Source of the DNA: Vibrio penaeicida
GTDB taxonomy: Bacteria > Pseudomonadota > Gammaproteobacteria > Enterobacterales > Vibrionaceae
Reading direction: 5' to 3'
Assembly (NCBI RefSeq): GCF_030689305.1
Contig: NZ_JAUYVM010000005.1
Coordinates: forward strand, 248,001 to 312,000
DNA length: 64,000 nucleotides
Of this stretch, positions 27,372 to 36,444 are shown one piece after another; positions within the stretch are counted from its first letter, which is position 1, and the number at the start of each line of letters is the position of its first letter. The position numbers and the translations under genes were made by a program. Under the pieces are notes generated by a model that saw nothing but the letters and a program-made list of their open reading frames with translations, was not told the origin of the DNA and made no database searches.

Positions 27372-28259
27372 CTAGTGCCCTTTCTCCTGTTCGAGTCTTT
27401 GCTTCAGGTGCTGAATAAAAAGCTGCGTGCGAGTGTGTTCGTAATCGAGTTTTGGGTAGTAGGCATATATGGTGGTGGTTTCTGTTTTTAGACCAGGCAG
27501 CACTTGCACTACTTCACCAGAATCCAGCATATCGCGAATCATCATTTTACTGGAAATCAGGATCCCCATCCCCACTTTAACGGCATGGTATAACGCTTCA
27601 GGATTGGTGGTGGCGAAATTACCCTTGAAGGTGACTTTCTTCTTATTCTCAAAGAAAAACTCTCGCTCCAATTGCTCTCCCCAGATCAGCATATTGTGGT
27701 CTTTTAAATCCTCGACATGTTCTGGCGTGCCAAATTGCTCCAAGTAATGGGGAGAGGCAAAGAATTCAAATGGATATTCAAACAATGGGGTGGCAATGAA
27801 GCTGAGCGAGTTCATTTGCTCAAGCTCTCGGCTTATGTACACATCGAGATCCAGTTCGGGTAACTGACCGGGTACAGTTGTGGTTAGTTGTACTTTGATG
27901 TCTGGGTACTTGGTGAGAAAGTCATCCAAATATCGAACAATAAATCGTGACCCTACTGCAACGGTTGCCCCAATTTTTAAACGACCAACCGGAGCCTGGG
28001 TAACGGAACGGGTTTCATCAACGATGGATTGCCATTGTTCCATTTGGGATACCGAGCGTTCAAAAAATAGCGCTCCCGCTTCCGTTAAACTGATGGATCG
28101 CGTAGTGCGCTTGAGCAGTTGTGCACCAACACGGTCTTCGAGCCATAGTACGCGCTTACTAATGGCTGAGCTGGTGGTATTTAAACGCCTAGCAGCACCA
28201 TTAAAACTGCCTTCTTCGACAACTCTTATGTAGCTTTTTACGCATTGCATCCAGTCCAT
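27372..28259 (-). CDS. LysR family transcriptional regulator
   Basis: 295 residues. The DNA-binding helix is GSFNGAARRLNTTSSAISKRVLWLEDRVGAQLLKR (residues 17-52), followed by a LysR effector domain. It is divergent from an EmrD-like MFS exporter across about 310 bp that carries two sets of tandem repeats, so it probably regulates the exporter. The inducer is unknown. Confidence 0.85.
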   Translation of the reverse strand: MDWMQCVKSYIRVVEEGSFNGAARRLNTTSSAISKRVLWLEDRVGAQLLKRTTRSISLTEAGALFFERSVSQMEQWQSIVDETRSVTQAPVGRLKIGATVAVGSRFIVRYLDDFLTKYPDIKVQLTTTVPGQLPELDLDVYISRELEQMNSLSFIATPLFEYPFEFFASPHYLEQFGTPEHVEDLKDHNMLIWGEQLEREFFFENKKKVTFKGNFATTNPEALYHAVKVGMGILISSKMMIRDMLDSGEVVQVLPGLKTETTTIYAYYPKLDYEHTRTQLFIQHLKQRLEQEKGH

Positions 28260-28406
28260 AGCTCTCTCTCATTAATTCCTGATAGGACGTAATCACTTTC
28301 CTAGATACCTGATTATCATTCATTGATAACAAAGTAAACTGTTTATGTTTTCACCTCCGATCCCTAATTGGATAAGAAATTGCCTTTGGATATTTTTAAT
28401 TTGTCC

Positions 28407-28490
28407 AGATCTATTCGTCTAGAGCGATTCACTTAGATCTATCCATATAGAACCATCCATTTAGGTCTGTCCAGCGAGAGTCATTTAGCT
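28407..28490. repeat. Three 28-bp tandem units in a divergent promoter region
   Basis: Units start AGATCTATTCGTCTAGAGC, AGATCTATCCATATAGAAC and AGGTCTGTCCAGCGAGAGT; each is 28 bp and the ends (ATTCACTT / ATCCATTT / ATTTAGCT) also align. They lie between the LysR and MFS genes and could be iterated binding sites. Confidence 0.55.
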
Positions 28491-28516
28491 AGGGTAACTT
28501 GCACGACGCTTAATAC

Positions 28517-28573
28517 GAGTATCTAAAATCAATGCGGGTATCCAAAATCAAAGTGAGTCATCAAAATATAATG
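28517..28573 (+). repeat. Three 19-bp tandem units ending at the MFS start codon
   Basis: GAGTATCTAAAATCAATGC, GGGTATCCAAAATCAAAGT, GAGTCATCAAAATATAATG. The third unit contains the ATG at 28571. The first unit has an in-frame ATG at 28532 that would lengthen the protein by 13 residues. Confidence 0.55.
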
Positions 28574-29779
28574 AGAAAAGAGACGTTCAGTAAACTCCCA
28601 CTTATGCTTGCGATGATGGTGATCGCAACAGGTCAGGTTGGTGTCAGTATCTACTTGCCAGCACTGCCAGAGATGAGCCAGCAATTTGCAAATTCGCCGC
28701 TCGATATCCAATGGTTGGTGACGATCTATATGGTAGGTCTAGGTGCGGCGCAATTGGTGTATGGCCCAGTGGCAGACTCATTGGGAAGACGTCCTATTTT
28801 TATATTTGGTCAGGGTTTATACCTTGTAGGCACGGTGATCTGCGTGTTCCTACAGCACGATTTAAGCTGGATTGTGTTTGGACGTTTATTACAAGGGCTC
28901 GGAGCAGGCAGTACAGCAGTGATTGCAAACAGCATTCTCAGGGACTGCTATAGCGGAAATCGACTCGCCAAAGCACTTTCTTATGTCTCGATAATGGCGT
29001 CCGTTATGCCAATGGTATCGCCCGTTTTAGGTGGATGGCTAACGTGGCAGTTTGGCTGGGATTCGGTCTTCATGTTTGTTTTTGTCTATGTCGCGTTTAT
29101 TTACATTACGGGGCTTTTGATATTACCAGAGACACTGCCTTACCCTCCCAAAATGCCCCAGCTATATACGGCATTTACAGCGTATGCAGAACTCATTAAA
29201 ACCCCACAAGTCCTAGCAACCACGACTTACGGGTGGGTTAACTTCTTAATGATCATGATGTCGTTATCGGTTATGCCTTACTTAGTGCAAGAGCAACTAT
29301 CAATCAGCGCGGCGCATTATGGTGTCATTATGATCGTGCCATCCTTTGGGTTGATGATTGGTAGTGTGTTGCAAAACATGCTTAACCGCCGATTTGAGCC
29401 TAAGTCCTTGCTAGGGTCAGGCTTGGTGATGGCCTTGGGAGCGGCTTTGTGGATGTATTTTGCACCTGTGAGTGTCTTTCATTTAGTGGGGGCGTTAACG
29501 GGGTTGGCGATTGCTCAAGGGTTGATGTTCCCGGTCATCAGCCGAATGCTACTAGAGCCTCAAAAAGATAAAGCAGGTACTGTCACGGCATTGTCTGGAT
29601 CGCTACAAATGCTGATTACTGGTGTGTTTGGTGGTGTCGTTGCATCGATGATTACGTCTAAAGCGCTACTTGGCGCGTTTTTATTGGTGGGGACGTTGAG
29701 TTTATTGGTGCTCTATGTATTGCAATTGCGATGTAAGCGCTTATACCCAAGTAACCTCAAGATGCAGGATTCATCTTGA
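28571..29779 (+). CDS. MFS multidrug exporter, EmrD/Bcr-like
   Basis: About 402 residues with twelve hydrophobic segments. The drug/H+ antiporter motif after helix 2 is QLVYGPVADSLGRRPIF, and the N-terminal VSIYLPALPEMSQQF matches Bcr/EmrD-type exporters. Substrate unknown. I chose the ATG at 28571 (MRKETFSK) because the longer frame begins in a tandem repeat. The last 12 codons (YPSNLKMQDSS) are encoded by an ACCCAAGTAACC-type repeat, which appears to have replaced the original C-terminus. Confidence 0.82.
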   Translation: MRKETFSKLPLMLAMMVIATGQVGVSIYLPALPEMSQQFANSPLDIQWLVTIYMVGLGAAQLVYGPVADSLGRRPIFIFGQGLYLVGTVICVFLQHDLSWIVFGRLLQGLGAGSTAVIANSILRDCYSGNRLAKALSYVSIMASVMPMVSPVLGGWLTWQFGWDSVFMFVFVYVAFIYITGLLILPETLPYPPKMPQLYTAFTAYAELIKTPQVLATTTYGWVNFLMIMMSLSVMPYLVQEQLSISAAHYGVIMIVPSFGLMIGSVLQNMLNRRFEPKSLLGSGLVMALGAALWMYFAPVSVFHLVGALTGLAIAQGLMFPVISRMLLEPQKDKAGTVTALSGSLQMLITGVFGGVVASMITSKALLGAFLLVGTLSLLVLYVLQLRCKRLYPSNLKMQDSS

Positions 29780-29796
29780 GATCACTTGGGTATATA
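29742..29796. repeat. Short ACCCAAGTAACC-type inverted-repeat element
   Basis: TATACCCAAGTAACCTCAAG ... CATCTTGAGATCACTTGGGT with only a few bases between the arms. It overlaps the 3' end of the MFS gene. It may also act as its terminator hairpin. Confidence 0.65.
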
Positions 29797-30092
29797 TCTA
29801 GAAATAACGACAAACAAGGTATTATCTAGCTAGCTCATATTTATATAATTAACACCAATCCACATCTGTTTTATAACTGCTATTTATCTACACATACAAG
29901 TGGTGGAATTCTGTGATGTAACGCTAGTTGTGATGTTGTGCCAAAAATTTGCTTTGAATCGCGAATTATTCAATTCATAGACCGAAAAACGTGGATTTAG
30001 TAACATGTCGCTGTCCGCTATGTTGCATACAAATTGCCCTCTAGTTAACGTTGGGTATAAACATAATAAAATACGGCTAGCTGGGTGACATT
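29797..30092. other. Intergenic interval, no gene seen
   Basis: AT-rich leader of the next gene. No convincing open frame, hairpin or repeat beyond the element at its left edge. Confidence 0.4.
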
Positions 30093-32216
30093 TTGGATAA
30101 ACACGCATTATTGAGAGTTGTCTCTTCAGCTCGCGATCATAAAGTGATCGCAGAAGAATTATTCAATTTTTTATCCGAACATTTCTCTCCCCATGCGATG
30201 TATTTTGTTCAAGCTCCCTCTACCGACCATCAACCCAAACCTGGGTTTTCAAAAGGAGAGTTTGTTGCCCCTTCAAGCTTTCCGTCTACGTTTTGGGCAT
30301 GGGCAGCTCAATTTGATACATCCGATGGCTTAATACCTTTAGAAATTAATACGTGCTCGTGGAATTACAAAGAAACACTGAATGGAGAGTGTTTCTTGAT
30401 GATGTTTGATAATCATCCAGAGTGGCGCACTTACTTGTTTGTTGAAGCGGTCGACCCAGAAAAATACCAAACCAATACCACCAAAGAATTTTTAGATATT
30501 TTGAACATCACTGCCGCTCGTTGGCAGTGTTTAAGAGCGGAGCGAAACGCATCACTGGAATTTAAGAACCGTGACATACGTGAAGCAAAATACCTAGATG
30601 AGATTCGCCAGCGTGAAACCTTCATCCAAAAGATGAAATTGGTGCAGCAAGTGGCGTTAGAGCTTTCCAATCCGGCGTCTCTGGACGACTTATATAAAGG
30701 GGCGGTTGAAGCCATTCGCGACCGCTTGGGGTTTGATCGCAGTGTGTTTATGCTGCTGGATATGAAAAAACGCTGTTTTACCAGTACTTATGGCACTACC
30801 GAGCAAGGCGAAACACAAGAAGAGCACCAATCTGTATACGATCTCCATCAGCTTGAAGATGACTATATCGAGGCCTTACATAACCATGAAACGTCGTTGG
30901 TGATCATGGAAAATGCACCACTTTATACGACGGGAAGTGTGGTCGGGCAGGGGTGGAATGGCATGCTCATATTAAGAGACGAAAATGAGCCGGTTGGTTG
31001 GATAGCGATTGACAACTATATTCATCGCGAACCTATTACCGCCTATCAAAAAGAGATGCTGAAGTCCTTTGGTTCTCTGCTTTCTCAGATCTACATTCGC
31101 AAGAAACAAGAACAGAATATTCGCTTACTTCACTCCAGTATGGTGGCGTTATCTCGATGCACTACCGTAAATGAAGTGTGTAAATCTGCAGTAGACTTTG
31201 CCATCAACAACCTTGGAATTGATCGGATGGCGGTTTTTTTGACCGACCCAGAGCTTACTCACCTTCGAGGTACATGGGGAACCGACATCCAAGGAAATGT
31301 AGTGGATGAAAGCTACTACGAAACCAAAATGCAGCGCGACAGACCTCTCGTTTCGACGGCAATCAACAAGCCTAATGCGCTTTCACTGGAAGAATCTGTC
31401 CCCATTTACCACGATAAGCGAATTGTCGGTTTTGGTTGGACGGCCATGATCATGCTAAAAAGCAGTTCAGAAGGACCCATTGCATTTCTTGCTGCCGATA
31501 ACCTGTTAACTCGCAAACCCATGACAAGCCAACTTCAAGAAATGATGTTGTTGTTTGCCTCTAACCTTGCTGAAGTTTTGCAGCGCACCCGAGCGCAAGA
31601 AGCCATTCGAACGCTGAACGAAAACTTAGAACAGCAAGTTCGAAACCGAACCCTAGAGCTTGAGCTTGCAAACCAGCAGCTTGAAGCCTTGTCGAGCATT
31701 GACCCCCTCACGCGTCTTGGTAACCGACGGCAATTGAGCAAACACATGGACGATATTGCCAATCACAAATCTGGCTCACTACAAAATATCGGTTTAATAC
31801 TGCTCGATATTGACCATTTTGGCTTGTTTAATCAGGAGTACGGGCATTTGGAAGGGGATATTGCCCTTATTCGACTTGGAAATATCCTCAGTAATTTTTG
31901 TGACAGCAATGACGAGACGTTTTGCCGTATTGGCGGTGAAGAGTTTGCCTTGCTGCTTTCGGACACTACCGAGAGCAAAACACGCAAAATAGCCGAGAAA
32001 ATTCGAAAATGCATCGAAACAGACGGCATCCCACATGCGAAAAACGACAGCTCATCCGTATTAACGGTTTCAATCGGTTATTTAACTGAGTCGGTTTTGC
32101 CATCCAAGTTCGATTTCGACTCCATGTATTCCAAAGCTGATAAAGCTCTGTATCAAGCGAAAGACTTAGGGCGAAACCGCATCGTAAATGCTTCGGATGT
32201 TGCCATTGTGATTTAG
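30093..32216 (+). CDS. GAF-GAF-GGDEF diguanylate cyclase
   Basis: 707 residues. Two repeated sensor domains (about 190-345 and 350-500) share the pattern FGWxxMIxLxx...IGWIAIDN / AFLAADN, typical of GAF domains, and a coiled coil (ALxEQQVRNRTLELELANQQLEAL region, about 505-535) leads to a GGDEF domain with DPLTRLGNRRQL and GGEEF. The RxxD inhibitory site is not visible. It makes cyclic di-GMP in response to an unknown ligand. The start is a TTG; the next in-frame ATG is more than 30 codons in and would remove conserved sequence. A terminator follows. Confidence 0.85.
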   Translation: MDKHALLRVVSSARDHKVIAEELFNFLSEHFSPHAMYFVQAPSTDHQPKPGFSKGEFVAPSSFPSTFWAWAAQFDTSDGLIPLEINTCSWNYKETLNGECFLMMFDNHPEWRTYLFVEAVDPEKYQTNTTKEFLDILNITAARWQCLRAERNASLEFKNRDIREAKYLDEIRQRETFIQKMKLVQQVALELSNPASLDDLYKGAVEAIRDRLGFDRSVFMLLDMKKRCFTSTYGTTEQGETQEEHQSVYDLHQLEDDYIEALHNHETSLVIMENAPLYTTGSVVGQGWNGMLILRDENEPVGWIAIDNYIHREPITAYQKEMLKSFGSLLSQIYIRKKQEQNIRLLHSSMVALSRCTTVNEVCKSAVDFAINNLGIDRMAVFLTDPELTHLRGTWGTDIQGNVVDESYYETKMQRDRPLVSTAINKPNALSLEESVPIYHDKRIVGFGWTAMIMLKSSSEGPIAFLAADNLLTRKPMTSQLQEMMLLFASNLAEVLQRTRAQEAIRTLNENLEQQVRNRTLELELANQQLEALSSIDPLTRLGNRRQLSKHMDDIANHKSGSLQNIGLILLDIDHFGLFNQEYGHLEGDIALIRLGNILSNFCDSNDETFCRIGGEEFALLLSDTTESKTRKIAEKIRKCIETDGIPHAKNDSSSVLTVSIGYLTESVLPSKFDFDSMYSKADKALYQAKDLGRNRIVNASDVAIVI

Positions 32217-32282
32217 TCTCTACCCATCACCGATTGAGCCTTTCTTTTATTTGCAACGACTGACACTCACAACATAAACGAT

Positions 32283-32318
32283 AAAAGCCCCAACCTCTTC
32301 CAAGGATGGGGCTTTTTA
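32283..32318. terminator. Bidirectional rho-independent terminator
   Basis: AAAAGCCCCA ... TGGGGCTTTTT between the diguanylate cyclase end and the convergent M6 protease end. Confidence 0.82.
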
Positions 32319-32368
32319 TTACCTGAAATCAGGCTCCGTTAGGTATCAATTACGCACAAACGCGTATG

Positions 32369-35300
32369 TTAATCTTTGCGACGTGTACGCACTGTTCTAG
32401 AGGCTCCCATCACCAATAGAGCCAACATGCCAAATAGACTCACAGAACCACCAGATGACGAGGTGGATGGGGGAGTGGTTGTAATTGTAACTTTGGGTTG
32501 TACAGTCACAGTAATTTCACCCGTTGCGGCCCCACCTTTGCCATCAGACGCTTTATAGGTGAACGTTTCCACCCATTGTGCTGCGCCAGAAGTACCAGAT
32601 GCCGTGTACGTGATTTCATTGCCTTTAATGGACGTGCTGCCTCGTTTAGGAAGTGATGTAATCATTAGGCTTAGCGTATCGGCATCGGCATCGGTGTCGT
32701 TATCAAGCGGTTTAATAACGACTTTATCGCCGAATGTAACGGTAACGGCATCGTCTTGAGTAACCGGAACTTTATTACTTGCTTGAATGTTAAAAGTAAC
32801 CGTATCCGTCGATTGAGCCCCTGCTTCATCGGTAACGGTAAGCGTCACATCTAATCTTTTACTTTCACTTAAATGCGGTATACGAACTGTTAGTTGAGAT
32901 GAGTGTTCACCAAATAATAGATAATCTTCGGACGTACTCCAAAGGTATTTTAGATTTGATGTTTCAACGTCGGAACTTTCAGTACCAGATATTGTGATAG
33001 ATTGACCTGCAGAGATGATAGCTGAACGAGCTGAAATAACCGCCGTAGGCACGTCATTTACCGGGTTTACTGTGATATCAACAGTGGCAATGTTCGAGGT
33101 TAACCCTTCCGTTGTCTTCAATCGATAGGTAAATGAGTCGTTACCATGGAAATTGGTGTTTGGTATGTAGTTAGCAACAGTTGATTGGGTATAAGCGCGT
33201 CCGTGAGCAGGAGGAGTGACGATTTCGATCCCCTCTATTGGATGAGAGAAGTCGACTATGTCATTATTTCTCAGGTTTGAATCTACCGAGGTGTCTTCGT
33301 CCAATACGATTGTATCGTTTTTAGCAGTGAGCACCGAGCTTGTGTCGGAACGCAACAGTGCGCCAAAGCTAAACTGAAACATTGGGTTCATAGCGAAAAG
33401 TTGGTGATTATCTTTAAAGAGTGCGTCACTTGACCACCAAGATTCCACTTCACTGTAATTAATATAGGTTTCGAAGAATTTCCGTTCGATTTCTACGAAA
33501 CCGTCGGTGAGTTCCAATAGTAGTGTGCTTTTCCCATCGGGTAGTGAAACGCTGTTTTCTAGCATAATTCTATTGCTTTCAGGAATGTATCCTTGAGACA
33601 GAAGTTGACCTTCTTCTGGAGTAACTGAGAGAACATTGTCAGCAGGTTGGTATGGGAATAACCAGAGTTTATATTGAGTGTTTTGAATACCCGTAGATCG
33701 AGTATAGATATGCAGACCATCCAAAACACTTAACGAGTCTCGTGGATTAATGGCGAAGGCTGCATAATTAACACCAGTATAAGAAAGCTGCAAGTAAGCG
33801 CGCTGGAAAGAGGTTGCCCAAGCGTATTTGTTTGGCTCGTCGACCATGCGTAAGTCAAAACTTGCTCTATTTGAATTGCTTGAGATGCTAGTAAACGCAA
33901 TGTCAGAGTTTATCCCGACAAAACTGGATAGAGATGGAGTTGTGGTATCCGACAAGCTACGTTTGTTTGTACTACCAGGGAAGACGTCACCGTTATCTGC
34001 TCTCCAGCCAGCACCGAGTTCATCCAGCCCATCAGCCTGCAAAATCTGAACCTGCATCGGCCCAACTTTACGCGCTTCGTTATTGATATTAACTGACGTA
34101 ACAAGCAAGCCTTCACCAGGAATACCCGCATCGTAATCTTGGGCTTGTCTGTTTTCTAAGTAGACGCGGCTGCCTTTTTCTTTTAGGTAAGGGTCAACGT
34201 AAATAACAGCGGAGTCGTTCGTTGTTTGTATTTCCTGCTGTCCAGACGAGTTCAAAACTCTTGGTTCGACAAACCCTGCGGCTTTTTTCGTCCATGCCAA
34301 CATATTCGAAGGTGTTTGACCAGGATACTGGTCGCCAGGTTTCATCGCCCAAGAGCCACCACTCATTACCCCCCAATACCCAATAGAGCCTTTATCTGGG
34401 TTGTTTTTATCTGGGTACAAATCAGGTAATGCCAGCATTAAGTGTCCAAGCTCATGAACAATCACCCCTAACGTCGACTGATGGTCACCTTGATAATCGG
34501 CAAACAAGCAATACGAATTGATTTGCACTTTATCCACTGTAATTGGGCTATGGTTCCACTTATGTGGCCAAATGGCTGGGTTTTCTGGTCCGCCAGTTCG
34601 GTCGTATCCTGCAAACACAAACATGACTGAAAGTTCGGAAGGGGTGATTTTCCCGTCTAGATCTTTGTCAAAGTCCGCGAAATTGACCAGTGGATCGAGT
34701 TTACTGTAAATTTCTTCAAAGACAGGGGCGAACGCATCCCAACATTGATTGATACAACTTGGGTGATCTTGAGCAAGTGCAATATCGATCACACCATCAT
34801 TCACAGTGCCATCTATCTCATTAGCTGGAACCACCTCGTAATTATCCGAAGAGTTTTTGCGAAAGTAATCTTTCACGCTTTGCTGCGTTGTTGAAAATAC
34901 TAGATCGGTAAAGTCGTGAGTTATGGCGACATCAGCGAAAGAAACTTGAACCACAAGCAATGATTGTTCAACTATGCCGTTTGCAGCTTGGTTGCGCTGA
35001 ACCTTTTGAGGCATTGATTCAGCATAATTTGATTGCATAGTGCTTAAGTTGTCGCTTTGAGGTACGGCTGCTTTTTGAGCTTTCACCTGCATTTTAAACG
35101 CGGTAGCGGGTTCGATGATGGATACGGTAGGTGGTATTGCTGTAGAGGAGAATATTTCGCCCGCCGAGACAAGCTTATCACTTGTTTGATTGAGCTGAGC
35201 AAAGTGCCATTTACTGTCTTGCTGAATTAAAGCATGACCACCAGACGATTCATACCAGTGAAACTCTTTTGTCCCCTTTAATCTAACATCCATCGAGCTC

Positions 35301-35413
35301 CCATCAGGTAGGGTGATCTGATGAACTTGGGGAGAGGGCATTACCGTCGCGAAAGACGCAAATGAACACAGCCCCAGCAAACTAGCAAGGGCACTACGTT
35401 TAAATATTCTCAT
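32369..35413 (-). CDS. M6 family secreted metalloprotease with GlyGly-CTERM sorting tail
   Basis: About 1014 residues. A signal peptide (MRIFKRSALASLLGLCSFASFA) and propeptide precede an M6 (immune inhibitor A-like) catalytic domain with the zinc motif IVHELGHLMLALPDLY. A beta-sandwich region follows, then a Big/cadherin-like domain (NDTIVLDEDTSV...), a PKD-like domain and another Big-type domain (QDDAVTVTFGDKV...). The tail is SSSGGSVSLFGMLALLVMGASRTVRTRRKD-like: Gly-Gly, one hydrophobic helix, then Arg cluster, the GlyGly-CTERM signal cut by rhombosortase for type II secreted proteins. I chose the ATG at 35413 because the longer frame precedes the signal peptide. Confidence 0.85.
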   Translation of the reverse strand: MRIFKRSALASLLGLCSFASFATVMPSPQVHQITLPDGSSMDVRLKGTKEFHWYESSGGHALIQQDSKWHFAQLNQTSDKLVSAGEIFSSTAIPPTVSIIEPATAFKMQVKAQKAAVPQSDNLSTMQSNYAESMPQKVQRNQAANGIVEQSLLVVQVSFADVAITHDFTDLVFSTTQQSVKDYFRKNSSDNYEVVPANEIDGTVNDGVIDIALAQDHPSCINQCWDAFAPVFEEIYSKLDPLVNFADFDKDLDGKITPSELSVMFVFAGYDRTGGPENPAIWPHKWNHSPITVDKVQINSYCLFADYQGDHQSTLGVIVHELGHLMLALPDLYPDKNNPDKGSIGYWGVMSGGSWAMKPGDQYPGQTPSNMLAWTKKAAGFVEPRVLNSSGQQEIQTTNDSAVIYVDPYLKEKGSRVYLENRQAQDYDAGIPGEGLLVTSVNINNEARKVGPMQVQILQADGLDELGAGWRADNGDVFPGSTNKRSLSDTTTPSLSSFVGINSDIAFTSISSNSNRASFDLRMVDEPNKYAWATSFQRAYLQLSYTGVNYAAFAINPRDSLSVLDGLHIYTRSTGIQNTQYKLWLFPYQPADNVLSVTPEEGQLLSQGYIPESNRIMLENSVSLPDGKSTLLLELTDGFVEIERKFFETYINYSEVESWWSSDALFKDNHQLFAMNPMFQFSFGALLRSDTSSVLTAKNDTIVLDEDTSVDSNLRNNDIVDFSHPIEGIEIVTPPAHGRAYTQSTVANYIPNTNFHGNDSFTYRLKTTEGLTSNIATVDITVNPVNDVPTAVISARSAIISAGQSITISGTESSDVETSNLKYLWSTSEDYLLFGEHSSQLTVRIPHLSESKRLDVTLTVTDEAGAQSTDTVTFNIQASNKVPVTQDDAVTVTFGDKVVIKPLDNDTDADADTLSLMITSLPKRGSTSIKGNEITYTASGTSGAAQWVETFTYKASDGKGGAATGEITVTVQPKVTITTTPPSTSSSGGSVSLFGMLALLVMGASRTVRTRRKD

Positions 35414-35900
35414 ATAAAATTCCATTTTAATCATATACCTAGCGATGCGTATTTTCGTACAAAATGGCACCGTGAGTGGGGTTGTGACTAAAGTGTCAGT
35501 TTTTGAGACTTCTTTTATAAAACCTAGCACTTAATGGATGTGTCAATATGTAACATTTTGATTTTTAATGTTAATTATAGATTTTCAATAGAGGTGCTAA
35601 TAGAGATTTTATCTTGGAATTCCAATACATTTTAGGCGCGTGCAGCACTGATTAAATTTTAGAAGTTATTACCCTTCAGTTCGCTAACAAGAGCCAAACT
35701 GCAACGCATAATGGCACGTGAAACCCCCAAAATGTATCAGTCGTGAGAATTATTGATAATGTTCACATTTGCAAATCTATGCAAATGCGCTGACATGGTG
35801 AAACGTGTACATTAGCGCTTGTCCCTTAATTGGGAAGGGCGGTAGCGTATGATTTTTATGGCTTTTCAACGCTTCCCTCAAACTTCACCAAAAATGAATA
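35414..35900. other. Divergent promoter interval
   Basis: About 490 bp, AT-rich, between the M6 protease start and the small anchored protein. Near 35822 is a short inverted repeat CCCTT AATTGGG AAGGG. No gene is supported; the leftmost 117 bases are an upstream extension of the protease frame without a good start. Confidence 0.35.
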
Positions 35901-36329
35901 ATGAATATAACTATGAAATCAGTGGCGTTGCTTCTATTAGCCCTAGTTGGTGTGATTGGAGCTTATTTTTTCTATTCTCAGGGCAACTCCGATCCTGATA
36001 TATCATCCATTCCCACCGATAACATTGAATTAGAACCCCAGAAAGAATCTGAGGTAGCCTCTTCTGAGCGAGATGTCGCTTTGTCTGAACCAGAAGTAAC
36101 AACATTCAGTGAAGATGCAAACTACCCCACACCAGTTATCGAGCTTCAACAAACACTGACTCATGGCATCCAAAACCTAGATGCACCAGAGCTGCCTTTA
36201 GTTCAGGGAGACTTAAAAGATTTCTCTGAACAAAATATGCCTCAAGATATTGCCTCACCAGAAGAACTGATCGAGCTGAATCAAGAGCTTGAACGGCTTC
36301 AAGCTATAGTGGATGGCAGTCAAAACTAG
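35901..36329 (+). CDS. Hypothetical small membrane-anchored acidic protein
   Basis: 142 residues: one N-terminal hydrophobic helix (about 5-25, MKSVALLLLALVGVIGAYFFY) and an acidic, Pro/Glu/Ser-rich remainder with a helical C-terminus (EELIELNQELERLQAIVD). No family recognised. It lies 115 bp upstream of the giant RHS/SpvB gene on the same strand and may be co-transcribed; a role as an accessory of the toxin is inferred from position only. A second ATG is 12 bp downstream. Confidence 0.55.
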   Translation: MNITMKSVALLLLALVGVIGAYFFYSQGNSDPDISSIPTDNIELEPQKESEVASSERDVALSEPEVTTFSEDANYPTPVIELQQTLTHGIQNLDAPELPLVQGDLKDFSEQNMPQDIASPEELIELNQELERLQAIVDGSQN

Positions 36330-36349
36330 CGGCATAAAAGTCAATTTGG

Positions 36350-36396
36350 ATACCTAAGTCGTTCACATCATCCAACGATGTGGTCGATTTGGGTAT
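36350..36396. repeat. Long imperfect hairpin between the anchored protein and the RHS toxin
   Basis: ATACCTAAGTCG tt CACATC atccaac GATGTG gt CGATTTGGGTAT. The inner stem is perfect and the outer stem has mismatches. No T-run follows, so it is not an ordinary terminator. Confidence 0.4.
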
Positions 36397-36444
36397 TTAG
36401 TACCCCGTCAATCTAATCCAAATTCGTAACGGATAACGAACCCT

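Noticed and set aside
32376..34709. Plus-strand frames opposite the GlyGly-CTERM M6 gene
   Set aside because: They are antisense to conserved protease and PKD/Big domains and lack ribosome sites.
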